Below, in pieces: positions 1 through 12,300 of a DNA stretch of 64,000 nucleotides (positions are counted from its first letter, which is position 1; each line of letters begins with the position of its first letter). Under the pieces are notes generated by a model, which worked only from the letters and a program-made list of their open reading frames with translations, ran no database searches and was not told the DNA's origin. A program made the translations under genes and the position numbers. Location of the stretch: contig CP136064.1 in assembly GCA_032622095.1 (NCBI GenBank), positions 110,162,004 through 110,226,003 of the forward strand, written 5' to 3'. The stretch is from Siphonodentalium dalli. Lineage: Eukaryota; Mollusca; Scaphopoda; Gadilida; Siphonodentaliidae.

Positions 1-234
1 AATTGTTCACAGGTTTTAAGATCTTAACATACATGTATATTTCTATACCTAGCACCATTTGTTGCAGGTATATAGCATTGTCCATATCTTCATCATGTGT
101 GATGCTTATTCTCAAAGACCACATGGTACATGTAGTATAAAGTCTTCAATAGGTGAACTCTAAAGACAACATTGTAACATAGTACATGAGTTAATAACAA
201 ATTCTGCTTTTATTGCGATCAATTTGTGTTTCAG
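1..234 (+). other. TMEM199 intron (3' end)
   Basis: AT-rich intronic sequence ending in a pyrimidine-rich acceptor (TTTGTGTTTCAG). No exon or repeat is recognised. Confidence 0.7.
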
Positions 235-311
235 GCACTCAAAAAATATATCTACATGAATTGATGGAGGGTAGTGAATGGTATTTTCCTGAATATGTTC
301 CTCCACCACGG
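235..311 (+). CDS. TMEM199: TMEM199 exon encoding YLHELMEGSEWYFPE...PPPR
   Basis: 77 bp. The acceptor is TTTCAG ending at 234 and the donor is GTAAGT at 312. The exon starts with two bases of a split codon, then reads TQKIYLHELMEGSEWYFPEY and ends VPPPR in phase 0. The conserved YLHEL(L/M)EGSE motif is the most diagnostic part of the family in this window. Confidence 0.9.
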
Positions 312-3300
312 GTAAGTGAAATGTGAACTTCCAAAGATTCTTTAAGGGTCAGAAACAAGTTTTGCAATTCCTGGTATTTCAATATGGATTTTCTCAAATT
401 CTGTGAGGAATTTTTTGGTGAAATTTAGTACAAGCAATTATTGTGGCACAATATTTAAGAACCAACATCCCATTGGATATTTTAACTTCATTAACTTTAC
501 TTTTATTGCATGAAAAATATTTAAAATTTCACTGTTTTTCGGTACCAAGAAACTTCTGTAAAATAGATTTTTTTTCAAAAGTGCAGTTCATTTATCCATG
601 ATATCATATCTGAAGATCATGAGAGGAGACTTAATTTTTCTTGATTCATGAAATTAATGATTATTTTCAATTAGAGAGGCAACTACCCATACCGGTAAAT
701 AATTTGCTATATTTGAGAATGTTCTTGTCATGCCTGTTGATTGATGAAATATTGGGCTGAGATGAGTTCTGGGTCATGGGTTCATAACCAAGTTAAAGCT
801 GACCACTGTGGCCTAATTCCAGTTGATTGCTCCCTGCTTTAGTGCACCACACTGCATATCAATATTTGTTTTCATTGGGCTGAAATATTTGTGACTGCTT
901 TATTCTTAATTATATTATATGGGGGTATGATGCTATATTATGCAATTAAAAATATAACTCAAATTATGATACTAATGAAGCCTCCTCTCATAGAGTCAAG
1001 ACAATAAGCTATTCGGTGATTGGAATGTTGTGTGAAATTATTAATTATTCTAGTAGTTCTTGGTACTGAAAGGGACAAAAAAGAAAAGAATATTTCAGAC
1101 TTTCAAATGTATTAAAATCCATTATTTTTATTATCTCTTAATAATTGTTCAGATTCTCTATACAATGAAGATGATGTCAGATAAATGAAATTCAAGATAT
1201 TTCACGAGATAGATCCAGAGTTTTTTTTTATTGAATATCTCTTGCCATTTTTTGCTGCATTTATTCAAAGCGTGCGTCTTCCCCTTAAGGTATATATTTT
1301 TCACTTATTAAAAGGTCATCACATCGTAGAATGGAGCACGGTGTTTAACCCATTCTATACTAATTATCCCATAGGAAATGTTCACATAATAAGTTCGACA
1401 AACATAGGTCATTTTGTTTCGAACTTATTATCTGAACATTTCCTTCAAAAATAGGGCTCCTTCTGCACTTTTATTTATCTGTCATCTGTTTTTATCCCTT
1501 TAACATCCCTCCAAATCAATAATAGACCATTCCGATGTAATTTTTTTACTGAATGGGAGAATTGATTTAGAATAGAAAGGGTTAAGTTCTAATCTGAAAC
1601 AATCTGGAACCGCAATGATGCTATATTTTGGTGTAAATACATATATATACATGTAACTACATGTGCCATATGATAACATATAGCTAATTATCTTTTACAC
1701 AAAACTATTCCATAAAACTTTTGCAATCTGAGCAAGAAGTGATATTTCAACCGTTTATTTACTTAAACAATTCTCCCACTAATGAATAGAAGTATACATT
1801 GGAGTGGTCTATTATTCATTTGGAGGAGTATTTTGATAATAAAACTGCAGAACACATAGGATTCCTGATAACGTTCTGATAATAAGTTTAGCAAATGGTT
1901 TTTTTATTATCAAAGAATGAAGAACTGGAGACAAGAATTCAAAAATTGAAGGCACAGCAAGAAAACAAAGAGTATGAAAGAATGACAGCAAATGTGACCT
2001 CTTCTTTAAAGGTATTAACTGTTTCATGACGGGAGCTGTGCTGGCGCAACATTAAAAACCATGTGCCAATGCATTCTCTTATATATGCGAGTCGACCATA
2101 GGTCACCTCGCATATATAAGAGAATGCATTGGCCGAACAATTTGTTATCATTTGTTAACATTTGTTATCATTTGTTATCATTTGTTCTAAACCTTCTCTA
2201 AAGGTATTAATGTTACCTCTTCTCTAAAGGTATTAATGTGACCCCTTCTCTGAGGGTATTAATGTGACCTCTTCTCTAATGGTATTAATGTGACCTCATT
2301 TCTAAAGGTATTAATGTGACCTCTTCTCTAAAGGTATTAATGTGACCTCTTCTCTAAAGGTATTAATGTGACCTATTCTCTAAAGGTATTAATGTGACCT
2401 CTTCTCTAAAGGTACTAATGTTACCTCATCTCTAAAGGTATTAATGTGACCTATTCTCTAAAGGTATTAATGTGACATCTTCTCTAAAGGTATTAATGTG
2501 ACCTCTTCTCTGAATGTATTAATGTGACCTCTTCTCTAAAGGTATTAATGTTACCTCTTCTCTAAAGGTATTAATGACCTCTTCTCTAAAGGTATTAATG
2601 TTACCTCTTCTCTAAAGGTATTAATGACCTCTTCTCTAAAGGTATTAATGTGACCTCTTCTCTAAAGGTATTAATGTGACCTCTTCTCTGAATGTATTAA
2701 TGTGACCTCTTCTCTAAAGGTATTAATGTTACCTCTTCTCTAAAGGTATAAATGTGACCTCTTCTCTAAAGTTATTAATGTGACCTCTTCTCTAAAGGTA
2801 TTAATGTGACCTCTTCTCTGAATGTATTAATGTGACCTCTTCTCTAAAGGTATTAATGTGACCTCTTCTCTAATGGTATTAATGTGACCTCTTCTCCAAA
2901 GGTATTAATGTGACCTCTTCTCTAAATGTATTAATGTGACCTCTTCTCTAAAGGTATTAATGTGACCTCTTCTCTAAAGGTATTAATGTGACCTCTTCTC
3001 TAAAGGTATTAATGTGATCTCTTCTCTAAAGGTATTAATGTGATCTCTTCTCTAAAGGTATTAAAGACCTCTTCTTTAAAGGTATTAATGTGACCTCTTC
3101 TCTAAATGTATTAATGTGACCTCTTCTCTAAAGGTATTAACGTGACCTCTTCTCTAAAGGTATTAATGACCTCTTCTCTAAAGGTATTAATGTTACCTCT
3201 TCTCTAAAGGTATTAATGTTACCTCTTCTCTAAAGGTATTAATGACCTCTTCTCTAAAGGTATTAATGTTACCTCTTCTCTAAAGGTATTAATGTTACCT

Positions 3301-6300
3301 CTTCTCTAAAGGTATTAATGACCTCTTCTCTAAAGGTATTAATGACCTCTTCTCTAAAGGTATTAATGACCTCTTCTCTAAAGGTATTAATGACCTCTTC
3401 TCTAAAGGTATTAATGTGACCTCTTCTCTGAATGTATTAATGTGACCTCTTCTCTAAAGGTATTAATGTGACCTCTTCTCTAAAGGTATAAATGTGACCT
3501 CTTCTCTAAAGTTATCAATGTGACCTCTTCTCCAAAGGTATTAATGTGACCTCTTCTCTAAAGGTATTAATGTGACCTCTTCTCTAAAGGTATTAATGTG
3601 ACCTCTTCTCTAAAGGTATTAATGTTACCTCTTCTCTAAAAGTATTAATGTGACCTCTTCTCTAAAGGTATTAATGTGACCTCTTCTCTAATGGTATTAA
3701 TGTGACCTCTTCCCTAAATGCATTAATGTGACCTCTTCTCTAAAGGTATTAATGTGACCTCTTCTCTAAAGGTATTAATGTGACCTCTTCTCTAAAGGTA
3801 TTAATGTGACCACTTCTCTAAAGGTATTAATGTCACCTCTTCTCTGAAGGTATTAATGTCACCTCTTTAAAGGTATTAATGTGACCTCATCTCTAAAGGT
3901 ATTATTAAATGTGACCTCTTCTCTAAAGGTATTAATGTGACCACTTCTCTAAAGGTATTAATGTGACCACTTCTCTAAAGGTATTAATGTGACCTCTTCT
4001 CTAAAGGTATTAATGTGACCTCTTTAAAGGTATTAATGTGACCTCTTCTCTAAAGGTATTAATGTGACCCCTTTTCTAAAGATATTAATGTGACCTCTTC
4101 TCTAAATGTATTAATGTGACCTCTTCTCTAAAGGTATTAATGTGACCCCTTTTCTAAAGGTATTAATGTGACCTCTTCTCTAATGTTATTAATGTGACCT
4201 CTTCTCTAAAGTTATTAATGTGACCTCTTCTCTAAAGGTATTAATGTGACCTCTTCTCTAAATGTATTAATGTGACCTCTTCTCTAAAGGTATTAATGTG
4301 ACCTCTTCTCTAAATGTATTAATGTGACCTCTTCTCTAAAGGTATTAATGTGACCTCTTCTCTAAAGGTATTAATGTTACCTCTTCTCTAAAAGTATTAA
4401 TGTGACCTCTTCTCTAAAGGTATTAATGTGACCTCTTCTCTAATGGTATTAATGTGACCTCTTCCCTAAAGGTATTAATGTGACCTCTTCTCTAAAGGTA
4501 TTAATGTTACCTCTTCTCTAAAGGTATTAATGTTACCTCTTCTCTAAAGGTATTAATGTGACCTCTTCTCTAAAGGTATTAATGTTACCTCCTCTCTAAA
4601 GGTATTAATGTGACCTCTTCTCTAAAGGTATTACCGTAATGTGACCTCTTCTCTTAACTCTTTCAACCCGACAGCACGCTAAAGCGGGCACGACATAATT
4701 TACGTTCATCCCGGCAGCCCGCTTTAGCGGGCAGAGCGCAATTGTCGGGAATAATACAATATTTCCAGAGATTTACAGATCATTTTATTGGTTAGCGACT
4801 AGTATATCCTTTGGGTGATATTCGGTACCAATACTGATTTATTGGAACGCAAGAATACCTAGCATGTACGGCATTAAGAGAATGTCCGGGCCTAAATAGA
4901 GACAGCACCTGTATGACGTCACGATTACTATTTTGGGGTTTCCTAAAAATAGATGACGCAATACACTGCTGACAGGTGTGGTGTTTTGAGTCACATTTGA
5001 TTTTGGTTTATTGATTATCATAAAAAGATACGGATAAGATTATTGTTATTACGTTTATGAAATAAAGAAGATAATGTTGACCTTTCTAACAATGTTTTAT
5101 TTGTGGTATCTGTCTAATGTCTCCCATTTTCGACGTAATTTTTACGGAAATCAACGTGCCGCACAACGGCACGACTTTAATAATAGCTGCACGTGCATAT
5201 TATAAACATGACATCGACATTTATAATCATTTTGGGAATCCGATCAGGATATTGGCAGTTGTTTTATTTGGAATGATACTCATAATTCCTCAACTTACTG
5301 ACAAGTAAATCTCTGTGAGTCTAAAATTGCTAAATGTGGGAGTATATGTCTGTTTCGGTCAAATGGCATCTCTTAGGCATACTAGCTATGTAACTACTGG
5401 TCTGCTCTCGCCTTTGATAAAGCAATTATGTTCAATGAACCGATTGGTAAAACATTTGAAACCATGCAGGGTGTCATCACAACCACATTTATACACCACA
5501 CTTGCAAAAAATGACACATACATGTACAGTGTATGTATTTGTGGAAAACATTGATATGCGAAGTGGATATCCCAGATACAGGTGATACGTGCCACTATAG
5601 CATATATTGGGGTTCAATGTCCCTTCTCGGCTCTCACCTGCACACACCTGATATATCATTTAGATGTGAAACCACAACAGTACTGGTATATAACATAAAT
5701 TGAAGGTCACTTGTTAACGATCATAAAACAAGCAATTTGCCAGACCCGACATCACTCTAAAGGTATTGTTGCAGCAAAACAATAGGGACACATAATTTTA
5801 CTTAGGCAAGCTGATAATCCAGGGCTCTGTGACATCTATATCTGTATACTCAGGGATGAAAGAGTTAAGATATTAATGTGACTCTTCTCTAAAGGTATTA
5901 ACCCTAACATGACGGTCGATGTGCTGGCGCAACATTAAAGACCCTGTGCCAATGTCCTAACAATTATCATTTGTTATAAATTATTCTTACGTTTATCATT
6001 TTTTATCATTTTTTTCTTACATTCTATAACAATTTTTATCATTCTTTATAAAAATATTTTTACAATCTTTATCATTTTTATACGCCCGTTTGAAAAAACG
6101 GCCGTATTATAGTATTGGTCTGTCCGTCCGTCCGGGCGTCCGTCCGTTAACCTGGTTTCCGGATGATAACTTTAGTTAGAGTGAACCAAATTTAATAAAA
6201 TTTAGTATGTGGGTTTATTAGCCGAAAAGTAAGTTCAAGTTCGAATTTGGGTTCCGCCCGCCAATTTTCACCGGAGTTATGCCCCTTATTTGACGTTTTT

Positions 6301-9300
6301 TGACTTAGAAAATCCTTGAAATTTGTTGTCCGGATGATAACTTTAGTATAGTTTATCGGAATGAATCCAAATTTGGTATATTACTTTCTCCCACCAAAAC
6401 ACAGGTCAAGTTAGAACTTGGGTTCTGTCCGACCATTTTTGGCACAGTTATGCCCCTTTTTCAGTTTTTCTTATGTTTTTTGGTTTCCGGATGATAACTC
6501 GATTTTGGAATGTTTATACGCAAAACCCGTTTTTGAGCTCAACTTACTGTTGTAAGTTTGAGCTATTGCCATGGTTTGGCGTCCGTCATCCGTGTGTCCG
6601 TGGGTCCGTCAACAATTTCCTTTGGCGCGAGCTACAGGTTGTACCTTTGGTCTGATCTTCATGAAATTTGTCATGAATGTTGACATTGACATGTAGATGG
6701 GAACGAGTCATTTTGGGGTCATTCGGCCAAAAAACATGGCCGCTGGCAGCCATCTTGGATTTCAAGATTCAATCCATTGGCGCGGCCTACAGGTCGTACT
6801 GTTCATCTGATCATCATGAAATTTGTCATTGATGTTAATAATGACATGTAGATGGGAACGAGTGATTTTGGGGTCGTTCGGCCAAAAAACATGGCTGCCC
6901 GCAGCCATCTTGGATTTTACTCTTTGCATGACTAAATCCTTTGGCGCGGGCTACAGGTCGTTGTTTTGGTCGGAAGTTTATGAAATTTGTCATGGATGTT
7001 AACACTGTCATGTAGATGGGAACGAGTGATTTTGGAGTTGTTCGGCCAAAAAACATGGCCGCCAGAGGCCATCTTGGATTTTACTCTTTGCATGACTAAA
7101 TCCTTTGGCCCGGGCTACAGGTCGTACCTTTGGTCTGATCTTTATGAAATTTGTCATGAATTTTGACATTGACATGTAGATGGGAACGAGTCATTTTGGG
7201 GTAATTCGGCCAAAAAACATGGCCGCTGGCAGCCATCTTGGATTTCAAGATTCAATCCATTGGCGCGGGCTACAGATCGTACTGTTTGCCTGATCATCAT
7301 GAAATTTGTCATTGATGTTAATATTGACATGTAGATGGGAACGAGTCATTTTGGGGTCGTTCGGCCAATAAACATGGCCGCCAGCAGCCATCTTGGATTT
7401 TACTCTTTGCATGACTAAATCCTTTGGCGCGGGCTACAGGTCGTACCTTTAGTCTGATCTTTATGAAATTTGTCATGAATGTTGACATTGACATGTAGAT
7501 GGGAACGAGTGATTTTGGGGTCGTTCGGCCGAAAAACATGGCCGCCAGCAGCCATCTTGGATTTTACTATTTGCATGACTAAATCCTTTGGCGCGGGCTA
7601 CAGGTCGTACCTTTGGTCTGATCTTTATGAAATTTGTCATGAATGTTGACATTGACATGTAGATGGGAACGAGTCATTTTGGGGTAATTCGGCCAAAAAA
7701 CATGGCCGTTGGCGGGCTACAGATCGTACTGTTTGCCTGATCATCATGAAAGTGTCAATGACACTGTAGCTCAACTTAGGTAGGGGAATAATTTAATGGT
7801 CGACAGTAAATGGAGGAATAGGAAAAGTGCTAATTGAAATGTCTAAGTAAGACTAGATGTTCATGTCAATATCAACATTCATAACAGGTTTCATAATGAT
7901 CGGATCAGGGATGTGGTGATTATGGTGTGACAAAGGATTTATTGATGCAAAGAGTAAATTCTAAAATGGCCACCGGCAGCCATGTTTTTTTCCGAATTAC
8001 CCCAAAATGACTTGTTCCGATCTACAGCCTTTACAAATCTCATAATGATCTGATCAAAGGTATGACCTGTAGCCTGTGCCAATGGATTTAGTCATGCAAA
8101 GAGTAAAATCCAAGATGGCTGCTGGCGGCCATGTTTTTCGGCTGAACGACCCCAAAATGACTCGTTTCCCATCTACATGTCATTGTTAACATACATGACA
8201 AATTTCTTGAAGTTCCGACCAAAGCTACGACCTGTAGCCCGCACCAAAGGATTTATTCATGCAAAGAGTAAAATCCAATATGGCTGCTGGCGGACATGTT
8301 TTTAGCTCACCTGAGACGAAGTCTCCGGTGGAGCTATAGTCATCACTCCTCGTCCGTCGTCCGTCCGTCCGTCTGTCTGTCTGTCTGTCCGTCCGTCAAC
8401 TTTTTTTTAATCATCTTCTCCTCTGAAACCATCATACCGAATTGGTTCATATTTGGTGTGGATGTTCCCTAGGTGACTCTCATTCAGATTTGTTCAAATG
8501 AGGTCACTGGGTAAAATAGTTGCGAAACCAGGGCCATAACTCTATTCCTCCACAGTAATTCTTACAACAACTTCTTGTCCATAACCATTGTGCCTATTTA
8601 GCTAATATTTGGTATGGAGGGTCCTTGGGTGACTGGTGTTCAGATTTGTTCAAATGAGGTCACCCGGTCAATTAGTTGAGAAACCAGGGCCATAACTCAT
8701 AGTAATTCTTACAATGACTTCTTCTACAAAAATATTTGGCAGAATTAGCTTATATTTGGTACTGAGGGACCTTGGGTGACTGGGAATCAGATTTGTTCAA
8801 ATTGGGTCACTGGGTCAATTAGGGGCAGAGCCAGGGACATAACTCTAAAAACCAAAAAATTACATTTTTGCATTTTGATCATATTTGGTGTGGATGTTCC
8901 CTAGGTGACTGTCATTAAGATTTGTTCAAATGAGGTCACTGTGTCAAACAGTTGCGAAACCAGGGCCATAACTATATTCCTCCTTGATAATTCTTATAAC
9001 GACTTCTTGTCAACAACCATTATGCCGATTTAGTTTATATTTGGTATGTGGGGTCATTGAATGACTGGGGTTCAGATTTGTTCAAATGGGGTCACTGGGT
9101 CAAATAGTGGTGGAGCCAGGGCCATAATTCCCCAAAAAATAATAAAAAATTCAGGAACTCCTTGATCAATTTAACATACAAAAAAAAATATCACCCCCCC
9201 CCCCCCCCCCACATGACCCAGAACCCCACCCTGCCCCCAACCAACAGCATTCCACCCTATCTCATATCCTACATGGCAAGGCAGATAGAGAGATAAAGAG

Positions 9301-12300
9301 AGCTTCTGCAGCCTTAGGCAGAGTCCCCAGGGAGTGTATTCATGTCATCCATAATTTAAATGAGATTAATGGTGTTATCAATGAAGCACCCTTGTTGTTT
9401 ACATTATCACTCAGTGGTCATTAAAATCAGATTAATTTCATTTTCTCAGAGTGCCTGGCATTTGTAGAATGAGATTCCCAGAGGGTGAATTTAGTGACGC
9501 TATCCTACACAGCAGGCTAGCATAACCAAATACACCCTCTGAGAACCTTATTCCGCTTAGGCCTCATCTTCTGGGAAGTATCTAGAGTCTCAAGATCTCA
9601 TTCTGCTTAGGCCTCATCTTCTGGGAAGTATCTATAGTATCAAATTTACATTGTTGTTAGTTAAATTTCCCTTCTAGGAAGTTTCTGTATCCCTTAAAGG
9701 TACGGTTGGCCTTGGTGGTGGGTATCCTGTGAAAATATTTCCACCCGTCAAAACCCGCCACAAACAGAAAGAACAACGAAATGTAGACAGACTTTGTCCG
9801 TATACAAATATGAAATATCGCATAAACAGTATGTTATGGTCATATTTTTGACCATTGTTATGTAAACAAAAGCATAAAAAGTTACTTTTCTGGTGTTTGT
9901 TTATATTATGATAGTAAACATAAAGAGCGTTCTTTGTGGGTGAATTCCTGATATGGAACGAATAAAGAGCGTTTATGCCATTTGTGTGTGATTAGCCAGC
10001 AGCATTGTGTTGTCTTCTGTAACACAATCAGGCTCTTGCTTAGGTAAAATATAGTAAATCTTTATGATAACATGCTGTTTACGCGATGGTCATGGTATAT
10101 ATGAACGAAACTGTATGCGTTTTAATGTTTTTCTGTTTACGGTGATTGGAACAAATATGAATATTTTCGACAACTAAGGCCTCACGTGCCTTTAATTTGC
10201 AGAAGATAAAATTCATGATTGAGGTGCCCAATGGGTGAACATCACCAATTTCAACTGGGGAACTTCAATCTTATTCTAGGTCTTCCATAGCAGTTGAGGG
10301 CCTTATCAGAATGAGGTCCCCAGAGGGTGAATTTAGTGATACTAGCCCGCTGTGCAGGATAGCCTCACTAAATTCACCCTCTGGGTACCTCATTCTGCAA
10401 ATAACAGACAGACTATTTCAAAGCTTGAGTCAAGGCTAGCATCACCAAATTCACCATTTGGGGACCTCATTCTGCTTAGGCCTCATCTTCTGGGAAGTAT
10501 CTATAGTATCAAATTTACATTGTTGTTAGTTAAATTTCCCTTCTAGGAAGTTTCTATATCCCCTAATTTGCAGAAGATAAAATTCATAATTGAGGGGCCC
10601 AATGGGTGAACATCACCAACTTCAACTGGGGAAATTCAATTTTATTCTAGGTCTTCCATAGCAGTTGAGGACTTTATCAGAATGAGGTCCCCAGAGGGTG
10701 AATTTAGCGTCACTAAATTCACCCTCTGGGGACCTCACTCTGCAAATGACAGACACACTATCACACTATTTCAAGGCTTGTTGAAGTTGTTGTATAATAC
10801 ATTGTGTTGCTTGAGGCCAGGCATACACAATGTAGGAACAGACACGCTTTTTGTGATGCTATCCGGCACAGCAGGCTAGCATCACCAAATTCACCCTCTG
10901 GCGACCTCATTCTGCTTCGGCCTCATCTTCTGGGAAGTATCTATAGTATAAAATTTACATTGTTGTTAGTTAAATTTCCCTTCTAGGAAGTTTCTATATC
11001 CCCTAATTTGCAGAAGATAAAATTCATAAATGAGGTGCCCAATGGGTGAATATCACCAACTTCAACTGGGGAACTTAATTTTTATCCTTATCAGATTTGT
11101 GAAAATGGGAACACAAAGTCAAATAAGGGCAGAGCAAGAGACTTAACTATTTCACTACATAGTAATTCTTAAAATATGTTTGCAAGAACTAGTTGGCTTA
11201 TATAGAATGGAATGTTCTTCCTTGACTGCAATTCAGATTTTTTTAATGGGGTCACCTGGTCAAATAGGGGCCAAGCGAAGGACAGTTTCCCTCTTAATAT
11301 GCTTCCTTCACAAGGACCATCAGGTGACATCAGGTCTATTTGTCTGATATTTATGATATGTATGAAGGGTTCTTTGGTGTCTGGGATTCAAATTTATTCA
11401 GATGGGGTCACCCGGTTAAATAGGGTGGGACCAGGGACATAACTATATGTCTCTATAGTAATTCTTAAAATGTCTTCTCACGGGATTTTGGACTATTTAG
11501 CTTACATATAGTATGGAGGAATCAGGAAGATCCTTTAGTGACTGAGATACAGATTTGTTAAAATGAGGTCAACCTGTCAAGAAATGGCAGTCTATGGGGA
11601 GTTAACACTTTTGTGTCCAATAAAATCATAGAAATACCAAATTCATTAAAACATCTACCTTGGAACCACCTGACTGATTGGTCTGACATACATGTATTGT
11701 GTTTTGGGTCCATGGATAATTGGGCTTCAAACATGTTTAAATGGTTTTAGAAAAAGGCGCTTGTGAGATTGGAAATTTCCAACAATTGAGAAAGTTTGAG
11801 GTGTCGGTTGTGAAATTCCAACCTAAGACTTGGGAGTCTGGATCCCTGTCGGGAGGGGACTTGTTGAGCTGGAGGAGGGGGGTGATCAGTAGTGTACAGT
11901 TGGCAATTTCAAGGTGGTTTTTTACCAAGCTACATACTTGAAGTCTCTCTAGCCACATATCCTGTTTAAATCTACTTCTTTTAAAGTGATTATGAAAAGT
12001 GCTGACTGTTTTGGTCTCCAGAGTCCCAGTCTTATCAGTCTTTGCAGTCTGGTGAGCGACCCCACAGTCATTGACTGTCTTGTTTAGCCAAACGACCCCA
12101 AAATGACTCGTTCCCATCTACATGTTAATATTAACATCCATGATAAATATCATGATGATCAGACAAACAGTACGACCTGTAGCCCGTGCCAATGGATTGA
12201 ATTTTGAAATCCAAGATGGCTGCCAGCGGCCATGTTTTTTGACCGTATGACCCCAAAATGACTCGTTCCCATATACATGTCAATAATAATATTCATGACA

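Larger units (their letters stand above)
312..1915 (+). other. TMEM199 intron, 1.6 kb, containing dispersed repeats
   Basis: Holds at least four repeat segments (335-580, 890-1160, 1160-1340 and 1489-1828, listed separately). The remaining sequence (about 580-890 and 1590-1740) shows nothing recognisable. It ends with a T-rich tract and acceptor AG at 1914-1915. Confidence 0.75.
8304..12084 (+). mobile_element. pearl-like element A1 (interrupted)
   Basis: Begins after TTTTT with AGCTCACCTGAGACGAAG (hairpin with CTCCGGTGGAGCT), a TCCG/TCTG microsatellite (8343-8398), then ~150-bp cores (TTCAGATTTGTTCAAATG, GGGCCATAACTC), a poly-C run (9193-9210), nested elements (about 9440-11090), more cores, and the family tail ending CAGTCATTGACTGTCTTGTT. 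Flanks TCGGCGGACATG-TTTTT-like and TAGCCAAACGACCCC rebuild a C2 unit. The 126-codon minus frame at 11737-12117 is a chance frame in the tail. Confidence 0.7.

Noticed and set aside
2190-4653. CRISPR-like or coding tandem repeat
   Set aside because: Units are contiguous with no unique spacers, and every frame meets stops. The match to the neighbouring exon border explains it better.
11737-12117. 126-codon minus-strand frame, and the similar 135-codon frame at 32923-33330
   Set aside because: Both read the same non-coding 3' tail of family A elements; other copies of the tail have stops in that frame.
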